Positions 24,995-31,944 of a DNA stretch of 54,039 bases are shown here, one piece after another. Position 1 is the first letter of the stretch. Every line of letters starts with the position of its first letter. The position numbers and the translations under genes are program-made. The notes under the pieces are model-generated. The model was not told the origin of the DNA, made no database searches, and saw only the letters and a program-made list of their open reading frames with translations. Origin of the DNA: Actinomycetes bacterium (GTDB taxonomy: Bacteria; Actinomycetota; Actinomycetes; Propionibacteriales; Propionibacteriaceae); assembly GCA_021803025.1 (NCBI GenBank), contig JAJZQV010000009.1, forward strand, positions 1 through 54,039, given 5' to 3'.

Positions 24995-25633
24995 CCGATC
25001 TCCGGGACGTCCTCGACGAGGACGGGTGACCGGTGGAGGTACGCCCTCGTCCGGCGCTTCTGCTCGATATCACGCAGCACCCGGCCGACCTGCTCGTCCG
25101 TGAGCCCCGTCGCGGCGGCGATCTCCTCAGCCGGGACTCCGTTGTTGACGCCGTGGAGGCACAGGTCCATCCGGTCGTACGGGAGGCTGAAGTAGAACTC
25201 CTCCTGTGACTGGGACATTGAGTACGTGTCCGTCCTGGGCGGGCGGCTCCTGATCGACTCGGTAGCCCGGCCCGCAGTCGGGGACCAGGGAGCGGATCTC
25301 GTCGTCCCGGCGGCGGTAGCAGCCGTACGCCTCGCGGATCCCCGAGATGTCCTCGCACACCGACGGCACGCCGAGGGAGGCGATGAGCTCCGAGCTGAGC
25401 TCCAACGTCGCCTCGGCGGACTCGGCCTCCGGGAGCTGGAGCGCGAGCACTCGGTCGGCGCCCAGGGCCCGCACGCACAGCGCGACCCCCACGCTGGAGT
25501 CGATGCCGCCCGAGACCGCGACGACAGCGCCCTTCCGGCGGCTCGTCCGCACGTACGCCCGGATCGCGTCGGAGATCCGGTCGGCCTCGGTGTCCGCGTC
25601 GATGCGCAGGCTCTCAGGTCCGTACGAGGCCAT
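24988..25633 (-). pseudogene. nadE: NAD synthase pseudogene, copy 2, at the 3' end of the pdu operon
   Basis: From ATG 25633 the frame encodes a NAD synthase N-terminus (AVVAVSGGIDSSVGVALCVRALGADRV with the SGGxDSS pyrophosphatase loop) up to CYRRRDDEIRSLVPDCGPGYR. It then continues, in another frame, as SIRSRPPRTDTYSMSQSQEEFYFSLPYDRMDLCLHGVNNGVPAEEIAAATGLTDEQV to 24988, a correct NAD synthase C-terminus. Roughly 100 residues of the core, including the NaAD-binding segment, are missing at about 25265. NAD synthase converts deamido-NAD to NAD. It lies 25 bases downstream of pduP on the same strand, so it would be the last gene of the pdu operon. Its C-terminal end overlaps the convergent acpS gene. 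Confidence 0.85.
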
Positions 25634-25658
25634 GGTTCCCCCGGTTCGTGGGCGCGGG

Positions 25659-27059
25659 TCAGCGGACGTTCAGGCCGCCCACGAGCACGCAGCGGCGACG
25701 ACGCGCGAACGTGCGTGCGGAGGTGAGCCCCTCGCCGGTCGGGCCCGCGATGGTGAAGCTGCCGTAGCCCTCGCCGCCGATGCCGATGCCCGCGTACGAC
25801 GGCCCGTTCTTCACGAAGATCGTCGTCTGGATGCGCTTGGCCATCTTGGTCAGGGCGTTGACGTCGGTGGAGTGCATGATCGCCGTGTGGCGGTTGCCGT
25901 GCTCCGCGATCACCGCGAGGTCCATGCCCTCGTCGACGTCCTTCACCCGGACGATCGGCAGGACGGGCATCATGAGCTCGACCCGTACGAACGGGTGCTC
26001 GAACGGCACCTCCACGATGATGAGGCGCGTGCCCGCGGGGGCGGTGACGCCGATGGCCTCGAGCAGCACCGTCGCCGACTTCCCGACCCAGTCCGGGACG
26101 GCGTGACGGCCGTCGACGACGAGCGCTACCAGCTTCGCGACGAGCTCAGGGTCGCGCAGCTCGTACGCGCCGTTCTTGATCATCTCGAACTTGAGGAGGT
26201 CTGCCACGGAGGCGACGACGAGCACCTCCTTCTCGGAGGTGCAGGGGAGGTTGTTGTCGAAGCTGGCGCCGTCGACGATGTTCTTCGCCGCCTTCTCGAT
26301 GATCGCGGTGGAGTCCACGAGCGCCGGCGGGTTGCCCGCCCCCGCGCCGATGGCCTTCTTGCCGCTGGACAGCACCGCCTTGACGAGGCCGGGGCCACCC
26401 GTCGCGACGAGGAGCCGTACAAGCTTGTGCTGCATCATCGCGTTGGTGTTCTCGATGGACGGCTCGGTGACCGTGACGATGAGGTTCGGAGGGGCGCCCG
26501 CGGCCGCGAGGGCCGCGTTGAGCGTACGGACGAGCCAGTGGCTGATCTTCGTGGCCCGAGGGTGTGGGCTGAACACCACGGAGTTGCCGGCGGCGAGCAT
26601 GCCGATGCTGTTGTTGATGATCGTCTCGGTGGGGTTCGTGGTCGGCGTGATGGCGCCGATGACACCGAACGGCGAGATCTCGATCGTCGTCAGCCCGTCG
26701 TCGCCCGACCATGCCTCCGTGATGAGGTCCTCGGTCCCCGGCGTGAGCTCCGCGGCGGCCCGGTTCTTGGCGATCTTGTCCGGCACGTTGCCCATGCCGG
26801 TCTCGTCGACCGCCGAGCGCGCCATGAACTCCAGGTTCTCCGGCAGGAGCGACACGTCGCGGATCGCCTTCACGAAGCGCGCCCGGTCCTTCATGGAGCA
26901 GGCCATGTACTGCCGCCACGCCGCGTCTGCCGCGACGATCGCGCTCTCCATGTCGGGGAAGACGCCGTCGCTGGCGGGAGTCGGCTCGCTGCGGCTGACG
27001 ACCTCGCGGACGACTTCAGCGACGACCCTGCGGACGGTCTCCGGCGTGATGGTGCTCAT
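25659..27059 (-). CDS. pduP: CoA-acylating propionaldehyde dehydrogenase PduP
   Basis: The 466-residue enzyme converts propionaldehyde, NAD+ and CoA to propionyl-CoA inside the microcompartment. The N-terminal segment MSTITPETVRRVVAEVVREVV is an amphipathic encapsulation helix, followed by a linker and an aldehyde dehydrogenase domain. FGVIGAITPTTNPTETIINNSIGMLAAGNSVVFSPHP (cofactor binding), LLVATGGPGLVKAVLSSGKKAIGAGAGNPPALVD and the catalytic-Cys region DNNLPCTSEKEVLVV are seen. The length and order match PduP. It overlaps pduO by four bases and ends the intact pdu operon. Confidence 0.95.
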   Translation of the reverse strand: MSTITPETVRRVVAEVVREVVSRSEPTPASDGVFPDMESAIVAADAAWRQYMACSMKDRARFVKAIRDVSLLPENLEFMARSAVDETGMGNVPDKIAKNRAAAELTPGTEDLITEAWSGDDGLTTIEISPFGVIGAITPTTNPTETIINNSIGMLAAGNSVVFSPHPRATKISHWLVRTLNAALAAAGAPPNLIVTVTEPSIENTNAMMQHKLVRLLVATGGPGLVKAVLSSGKKAIGAGAGNPPALVDSTAIIEKAAKNIVDGASFDNNLPCTSEKEVLVVASVADLLKFEMIKNGAYELRDPELVAKLVALVVDGRHAVPDWVGKSATVLLEAIGVTAPAGTRLIIVEVPFEHPFVRVELMMPVLPIVRVKDVDEGMDLAVIAEHGNRHTAIMHSTDVNALTKMAKRIQTTIFVKNGPSYAGIGIGGEGYGSFTIAGPTGEGLTSARTFARRRRCVLVGGLNVR

Positions 27060-28078
27060 GGCTGTCTCGCTTCCTGAATCCTCGTGACGGCCGCAACGGC
27101 CGACAATGCATGGGTGACGATGCGGACGTCCTCGTCGACGGTGCCGCCGGAGACGCCGATGCCGCCGGCGAGGTGACCGTCGACGAAGACGGGAAGCCCG
27201 CCACCGAAGACGACCACCCGGCCGCCGTTGGAGCTCTGGATGCCGTGCAGCTCGCCCGTGGGTGCGGACGCGTCCTTCAGCGCCGACGTCGGCAGCTTGA
27301 AGGCGGCTGAGGTGAAGGCCTTGCCGATCGCGAGGTCGATGCTCCCGAGCAGCGAGTCGGCCATCCGGTGCAGGAGCATGAGGTTGCCGCCGGCGTCGAC
27401 ACCGGCGAACACGACGGGCACGCCGAGCTCGACGGCCTTGGCCTCAGCCGCCTCGGCCATCCGCTTGAGCGCGGCGAGGTCGTACGACGCCATCGTGAGC
27501 GGGCTGTCGCCGAGGGCGTTCGCGACAGCCCGCCGTACGACCTGCTCGACGATGGCGAGGTCGTGCTGGTGCTCGGTGAGGCGCGCCAGCGCGTACAGGG
27601 TGTCGGAGAGCCGGTTGAGGTACCGGACGACCTCCGGACGCACGGGGACGGTCTCCGCCATGGTGAGCACGCGTCGTTCCGCACGCCTCGTCACGGTACG
27701 GGCTCGATGGAGAGCGGCCGACGGCACGTCCCGGCCCGGCACGACGAACTCCCGTTGCGGCCCGGTCACCTCGAGGCACATGTCGATGAGGCTCTCGAGG
27801 TCGGAGATGTCCGCGTCGCTGATCGTGTTGTCGAGGATCTCGCGTCCCGTGGCGTCGCTGGCGAGCTCGGCGGCCAGGACGAACAGCCGCTGCTGAATGC
27901 CGTGCAGTGTCTCCCGTACGGACTCGTCCGTCGCGACGGCCTTCGCCTCGCCGATGGCCGTGTTGGCCTCGTCGACGGTCCCGTAGGCCTCGACCTCGGG
28001 GTCCTGCTTGGGGACGCGCGACCCGCCGAACAGCCCGGTCAGGCCCGTGTCGCCCGTGCGCGTGTAGACGTTCGGCAT
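27056..28078 (-). CDS. pduO: PduO: corrinoid adenosyltransferase with HbpS/GlcG-like domain
   Basis: The 340-residue protein has an N-terminal PduO-type ATP:cob(I)alamin adenosyltransferase domain (residues 1-190: VYTRTGDTGLTGLFGGSRVPKQDPEVEAYGTVDEANTAIGEA, RRAERRVLTMAE and LNRLSDTLYALAR). A C-terminal HbpS/GlcG domain follows from about 200, DLAALKRMAEAAEAKAVELGVPVVFAGVDAGGNLMLLHRMADSLLGSI. It makes adenosylcobalamin, the cofactor for PduCDE, next to the enzyme. The start is the Met preceding PNVYTRTGD. It overlaps pduP by four bases and follows pduN after two bases. Confidence 0.95.
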   Translation of the reverse strand: MPNVYTRTGDTGLTGLFGGSRVPKQDPEVEAYGTVDEANTAIGEAKAVATDESVRETLHGIQQRLFVLAAELASDATGREILDNTISDADISDLESLIDMCLEVTGPQREFVVPGRDVPSAALHRARTVTRRAERRVLTMAETVPVRPEVVRYLNRLSDTLYALARLTEHQHDLAIVEQVVRRAVANALGDSPLTMASYDLAALKRMAEAAEAKAVELGVPVVFAGVDAGGNLMLLHRMADSLLGSIDLAIGKAFTSAAFKLPTSALKDASAPTGELHGIQSSNGGRVVVFGGGLPVFVDGHLAGGIGVSGGTVDEDVRIVTHALSAVAAVTRIQEARQP

Positions 28079-28080
28079 GG

Positions 28081-28353
28081 CTACTCGGGCCCGATCTCCA
28101 CGGTGTCGACGATCCCGACGATCGTCGAGTCGATGGGGGCGTCGGAGCGGGTGGCGGCGAACCGTGCCGAGCTGCCGCCCGTCACGATGACCGTCGCGCC
28201 GACGCCGGCGCCGACCGTGTCGACGGCGACCTCGGGCAGTCCCACGTACGAGCCATCGATGCCGATCCGTTCGATGACGAGGAGCTTGAACCCGATGAGG
28301 CGCTCGTCCTTGCTCGTCGAGACGACGGTTCCTCGAACCTTTGCCAAGAACAT
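28081..28353 (-). CDS. pduN: PduN: BMC-P vertex protein (EutN/CcmL family)
   Basis: This 90-residue protein is an EutN/CcmL-type pentamer that caps the vertices of the shell. MFLAKVRGTVVSTSKDERLIGFKLLVIERI begins the typical beta-barrel, and VAVDTVGAGVGATVIVTGGSSARF, then PIDSTIVGIVDTVEI, are the conserved closing strands. It is of the normal length. The neighbours pduO and the PduM-position flavoprotein are within two bases or one base, so all are translated as one unit. It is required for closed compartments in known systems. Confidence 0.95.
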   Translation of the reverse strand: MFLAKVRGTVVSTSKDERLIGFKLLVIERIGIDGSYVGLPEVAVDTVGAGVGATVIVTGGSSARFAATRSDAPIDSTIVGIVDTVEIGPE

Positions 28354-28354
28354 G

Positions 28355-29203
28355 TCACACCTCTCGTGAGATCCGGATGGAACGGCTGGCGGCGAGGTCC
28401 CGCGCCATCGCGGTGACCTTCGCGCCGGCGGAGACCCGCAGCTCGGTGCCCGTGGGCAGCGCCTGGATCACCTGCTGGCTGATGAGGCTGAGTCGGCAGG
28501 GCACGACATCCGGCCCGGGCGTCGGAGCTGCGGCCGTCTCGGCGCTGTCCGGCTGCCCGTCGGGCGCGGCCAGTGCGGCGACGCCTGCGAGGAAGCCGGC
28601 CACGGACGTCCCGAGGGTGGCGACGACCGGCGCCCGGCGGGCCAGGTCCCTGCGCTCGAACGCGGCAACCGCCGTGCGGTACAGGAAGCGGGCGTCCGTG
28701 AGGCGCACCCCGTACGAGGCGAGCGCGGACAGGTTGGAGCGCAGCAGGTCGGCGTACGCGGGCGGCATCTGCGGGAACCAGCCGCGCTTCGGAGCCCCGT
28801 CCGGACACACGGCACTGCGCGAGGCGACGACGAGCTTGTTGCTCATGATGAACTCGCTGAACAGGTTGCTCGCCAGGCAGTCGGCGACGCCGTGCGCGAC
28901 CTTCGCGGCGATGTTGCTGGTGAGGGTGGGGGCGATGAGCATGTCGTGCTCGGCGACCATGCGGGTGGTCACGTCGCGCATGCCGACCGCACGGATCCTG
29001 CCCTGGTCGAGGACGCGCTTCGCGCTCGGCGTCTGCAGGTAGTCGAGCTCGACGCCGTCGGCCGCGAGGAGCTTCAGCTCGGCGAGGGCGTCCTCGAACC
29101 CGAGCAGGCCGCCGGTGAACAGGACGAGGGCGCGCCTGGGGGCGGGCCTCATGAGATCGACGATCACGTCGACGATGAGGGCGCGCAGCTCAGCCTCGGT
29201 CAT
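28355..29203 (-). CDS. PduM-position protein with flavoprotein-like N-terminal domain
   Basis: The 282-residue product occupies the position of pduM, between the eutJ and pduN genes. It begins with an amphipathic helix (MTEAELRALIVDVIVDLM) resembling an encapsulation peptide. A Rossmann-like flavoprotein (PF02441-type) domain may follow: ALVLFTGGLLGFEDALAELKLL and DMLIAPTLTSNIAAKVAHGVADCLASNLFSEFIMSNKLVVAS. The C-terminal GTELRVSAGAKVTAMARDLAASRSIRISR resembles the short tail of PduM/EutQ-type proteins. The middle has a Pro/Ala-rich linker. Canonical PduM is shorter and has no flavin fold that I can see, so this may be a fused or replaced form. Function: probable core or shell component; a flavin-dependent role is possible. 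Known roles of PduM itself are structural. Confidence 0.6.
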   Translation of the reverse strand: MTEAELRALIVDVIVDLMRPAPRRALVLFTGGLLGFEDALAELKLLAADGVELDYLQTPSAKRVLDQGRIRAVGMRDVTTRMVAEHDMLIAPTLTSNIAAKVAHGVADCLASNLFSEFIMSNKLVVASRSAVCPDGAPKRGWFPQMPPAYADLLRSNLSALASYGVRLTDARFLYRTAVAAFERRDLARRAPVVATLGTSVAGFLAGVAALAAPDGQPDSAETAAAPTPGPDVVPCRLSLISQQVIQALPTGTELRVSAGAKVTAMARDLAASRSIRISREV

Positions 29204-30041
29204 CGGGGAGCTCCTTCATGGCGATGCCGAGCGGTGTCACGAACAGGGGCTCCGCGGGACGGGTGACGGGACGCGCCAGCCGCTGCGCGAAGACGTCCGG
29301 CGCGTCGGGGAACGAGCTCGAGCCGCCGACCAGGTAGACCGCGGGGACGTCGTAACCGGTCAGCGCGGCGTCGGCGATGGAGGCCATCTTCTCGAGCGTC
29401 GGACGGATCACGCCCATGACCTCGTCGATCCTCGCCGGGTCCTTCTTCATGACCTCGGCGACGTCGTAGCCGATCTTGTACGCGCCTGCGAGGACGAGGT
29501 TCATGTGATGCCCGCCGGTCGCCTCGTCGACACTGAGGAGGACCCGAGACTCCGAGAGGATGGACACGCCTGTCGTGCCGTGGCCGATGTCGATGACACA
29601 GCCGTCGGTGATGCCGAGCGCACGGGCAGCGGCCACCGGCTCGTCCACGACCTCGTCGGTCTCCAACCCCGCGGCCGTGGCGACGTTGCGGAAGACCTTC
29701 GTGTCACCTTCGCTGATCCCCGGAGGGATCGAGACCGACGCCGTCGTGAACCGGTGGCCGAGGCGTCGCTCGAGCTCTTCCTTCAGGCGCCGGACGATGG
29801 TGGTGGCACCTGCCCAGTCGACGACCACGCCGTCGCGGACGACGGTCGAGTGGACCCAGGCGCCCGCCACCGGCTGGTTCTCGTCGTCGACGACGGAGAG
29901 CACGACGTTCGCCGTGCCGAGGTCGATGCCCAGCCGCGGCCGGCCGTACGGCTCGGCGACCACGCCCGTACGGACCATCTCGGCGAAGCGCCGGATCGCC
30001 GTCTCGGACGTCACGCGGTCGTGCACCATCGGCGCAGTCAC
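29190..30041 (-). CDS. eutJ: EutJ-like actin-fold (Hsp70-type) protein of the pdu operon
   Basis: The 283-residue protein is an actin/Hsp70-fold ATPase: LGIDLGTANVVLSVVDDENQPVAGAWVHSTVVRDGVVVDW (phosphate 1), CVIDIGHGTTGVSIL (phosphate 2), and VYLVGGSSSFPDAPDVFAQRL (adenosine). It is like EutJ, thought to be a chaperone for assembly or reactivation in ethanolamine and propanediol loci. EutJ-type genes occur at this position in lactobacillar pdu operons. The GTG at 30041 overlaps the pduL stop by four bases; an ATG at 30029 is an alternative. It overlaps the next gene by 14 bases. Confidence 0.85.
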   Translation of the reverse strand: MTAPMVHDRVTSETAIRRFAEMVRTGVVAEPYGRPRLGIDLGTANVVLSVVDDENQPVAGAWVHSTVVRDGVVVDWAGATTIVRRLKEELERRLGHRFTTASVSIPPGISEGDTKVFRNVATAAGLETDEVVDEPVAAARALGITDGCVIDIGHGTTGVSILSESRVLLSVDEATGGHHMNLVLAGAYKIGYDVAEVMKKDPARIDEVMGVIRPTLEKMASIADAALTGYDVPAVYLVGGSSSFPDAPDVFAQRLARPVTRPAEPLFVTPLGIAMKELPDDRG

Positions 30042-30679
30042 TGAAGTACCAGCTCCCCGTGGTCCCCGCTGCGAACACCGAGGGCGTTGGCCTCGTCGGT
30101 GTCGAGGTGGATCTCGGGGACCCACTCGTCCTTCACCCGGACGATGACGTTCTCCAGCACGCCGGCACGCTGGCCGCCGAACCGGACCTTCACGAGGTCC
30201 TGGTCGGCGACGCCCAGCTCTGCGGCGTGCTGCGGGCCCATGTGGACGTGGCGGGCTGCGACCAGCGCGCCGTGCTCGAGGCGGATGCGCCCCTTGGGGC
30301 CTTCTATCTCGACCGGAGCGGCGTTGTCGAGGTGGCCCGACTGGGTGACGGGCGCGTCGATGCCGAGCTGGATGCAGTCCGTACGGCTCAGCTCCACCTG
30401 GCTCTTGGCGCGGCAGGGACCCATGACACGCACCTTGTCGAAGGTCGTGCGTGGGCCGTGGACCTTGACGAACTGCTCGGCGGCGAACTCGCCGGGCTGA
30501 CGGACCCTCCGGTACACCGTGAGCGCGTCGAGCCCGAACAGCGTGGCCAGGTCCTCCCGGCTGAGGTGGACGTGCCGGTTCGACACTCCCAGCACGATCT
30601 GGTTCTGCATGCCGTGAAGACGGAAGAGCACCATGCGGGTGACCTCCTCGACGAGCTGACGGGTGTCCGGAGGGGCCAT
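30038..30679 (-). CDS. pduL: PduL: phosphotransacylase
   Basis: The 213-residue protein converts propionyl-CoA and phosphate to propionyl phosphate and CoA, recycling CoA within the compartment. Two PduL domains are seen: VLGVSNRHVHLSREDLATLFG and VAARHVHMGPQHAAELGV, each contributing His ligands to the two zinc ions. An N-terminal segment (APPDTRQLVEEVTRMVLFRL) resembles an encapsulation helix. It is the standard type, unrelated to Pta. The ATG at 30679 is one base after the pduJ stop; eutJ begins within its last codon. Confidence 0.95.
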   Translation of the reverse strand: MAPPDTRQLVEEVTRMVLFRLHGMQNQIVLGVSNRHVHLSREDLATLFGLDALTVYRRVRQPGEFAAEQFVKVHGPRTTFDKVRVMGPCRAKSQVELSRTDCIQLGIDAPVTQSGHLDNAAPVEIEGPKGRIRLEHGALVAARHVHMGPQHAAELGVADQDLVKVRFGGQRAGVLENVIVRVKDEWVPEIHLDTDEANALGVRSGDHGELVLQ

Positions 30680-30680
30680 C

Positions 30681-30959
30681 TCAGGCCTTCTTGGGCAGCA
30701 GCATCTCGACGTCCGCGTGCGGACGCGGGATGACGTGCTTGCTGACGACTTCCTCGCCCACCTGCGCCGCTGCTGCGGCACCGGCGTCGACGGCAGCCTT
30801 GACCGCGCCGACGTCACCGCGCACGAGCACCGTGACAAGGCCGGCTCCGACCTTCACGTAGCCGAGCAGGGAGACGTTCGCGGACTTGACCATCGCGTCG
30901 GCGGCCTCGACGGCCCCGACGTAACCCCTGGTCTCGACGAGACCGAGTGCTTCACTCAT
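30681..30959 (-). CDS. pduJ: PduJ-like BMC-H hexameric shell protein
   Basis: The 92-residue protein is a single BMC domain: [58 protein letters not shown]. It closely resembles PduA, with the RPHADVE C-terminal segment and a central GAGL pore-loop neighbourhood. It forms hexagonal tiles that make up the facets and let the small substrate through. It shares most residues with the upstream pduA product, so the two likely arose by duplication. The gene lies between pduK and pduL, as expected in the lactobacillar-type order (K-J-L). Confidence 0.92.
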   Translation of the reverse strand: MSEALGLVETRGYVGAVEAADAMVKSANVSLLGYVKVGAGLVTVLVRGDVGAVKAAVDAGAAAAAQVGEEVVSKHVIPRPHADVEMLLPKKA

Positions 30960-30971
30960 GACTTTCCTCTC

Positions 30972-31583
30972 TCACTCTTCCCTGGCGGAACGAGGCTTCG
31001 TGGTGGACCTCCGTGAGGTCTGCGGCTTCGAGACGACCTGGCCGACCTGCTGAGCAGGCGCGTCGACGGGTTCGACGCGGGTCGGGGGAGCCTGCTCCGT
31101 GGTGGCGTCGGGAGCCGGTGCCGGTACGGGCTCGATGACCGGAGCCGGCCCGGCGGCGGCGGTGGGCTGCTCGACAGCGGCGGCCTCTGCGGCCGCGATG
31201 GGCTCCGGGGCGGCGAGGGGCTCCGCCGCGACGGACTGCGGCTCGGGCATCGGCTGTACGGGCTGAGGAACGGGCGCGGGTGCGGGCTTGCGGAGGCCGA
31301 CCGTCTCCTTCGTCATGACCACCGGCTCGAGCTGGTCGCTCGGCCGCGCGATGACGGAGGTGGCGAAGACCTTGGTGACGTTGGCTGCAGCGGCTGCCGC
31401 GGCGGCGACGGCGGACTTGACCGCCGACACCTGGCCTTCGATCTTCACGGCTACCATCCCCATGCCATCGGTGGTCTCGTACCCGATGAGCGTGACGTCG
31501 GCGGTCTTGCAGGCCACGTCGGCGGCTTCCACCGCGGCGGGCAGGCCGAGCACCTCTATGGTGCCGAGGCTCAGGTTGGGCAT
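30972..31583 (-). CDS. pduK: PduK-like BMC shell protein with long Pro/Ala/Glu-rich tail
   Basis: The 203-residue protein starts with a BMC-H domain at residues 1-88 (SLGTIEVLGLPAAVEAADVACKTADVTLIGYETTDGMGMVAVKIEGQVSAVKSAV). A tail of about 110 residues is made mainly of Pro, Ala, Val, Glu and Gln with a basic end (SRRSTTKPRSAREE). Salmonella-type PduK has a shorter tail with a predicted Fe-S or Cys region; here no Cys is visible in the tail. The tail may connect the shell to other compartments or to enzymes. It lies between pduH and pduJ. Confidence 0.85.
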   Translation of the reverse strand: MPNLSLGTIEVLGLPAAVEAADVACKTADVTLIGYETTDGMGMVAVKIEGQVSAVKSAVAAAAAAAANVTKVFATSVIARPSDQLEPVVMTKETVGLRKPAPAPVPQPVQPMPEPQSVAAEPLAAPEPIAAAEAAAVEQPTAAAGPAPVIEPVPAPAPDATTEQAPPTRVEPVDAPAQQVGQVVSKPQTSRRSTTKPRSAREE

Positions 31584-31593
31584 GGCTGCTCCT

Positions 31594-31944
31594 TCACTCT
31601 GCGTCCAGGTCGGACAAGGGCATTCGTTTGACGAGACGGGCGGCGTTGGTCCCGGCTCTCCGGTCGGTCGACACCGACCGGTTGAGGATCGTCGCGAGGT
31701 ACGGGCGGTCCGTCGGCAGCTTCTCGGTCGTGATGACGACGAAGTCGAGCCCGATGCCGATGCCGATGCCCAGCCGGGACTCCAGGCTCGCCTCGTGGGC
31801 CAGGACCAGCGGGTTGAGCTCGGCGTGCCTCGTCAGCTCGACGGGGACGCCCTCCTCCTCGACGCCGTACAGGACTTCGGCGATCCGCGTCTCGTCGACG
31901 CGCTCGTTGAGCCGGAGGCGGATGCTCGGACGCTCGGTGATCAT
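31594..31944 (-). CDS. pduH: PduH: diol dehydratase reactivase small subunit
   Basis: The 116-residue protein matches the small (beta) subunit of the dehydratase-reactivating factor. It contains ELNPLVLAHEASLESRLGIGIGIGLDFVVITTEKL, a fold shared with PduD, which allows it to swap with that subunit. Together with PduG it exchanges damaged cobalamin for intact cofactor using ATP. The ATG at 31944 overlaps the pduG stop by four bases. The GIGIGIG loop occurs also in PduD of this locus (SGIGIGIQ). Confidence 0.92.
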   Translation of the reverse strand: MITERPSIRLRLNERVDETRIAEVLYGVEEEGVPVELTRHAELNPLVLAHEASLESRLGIGIGIGLDFVVITTEKLPTDRPYLATILNRSVSTDRRAGTNAARLVKRMPLSDLDAE

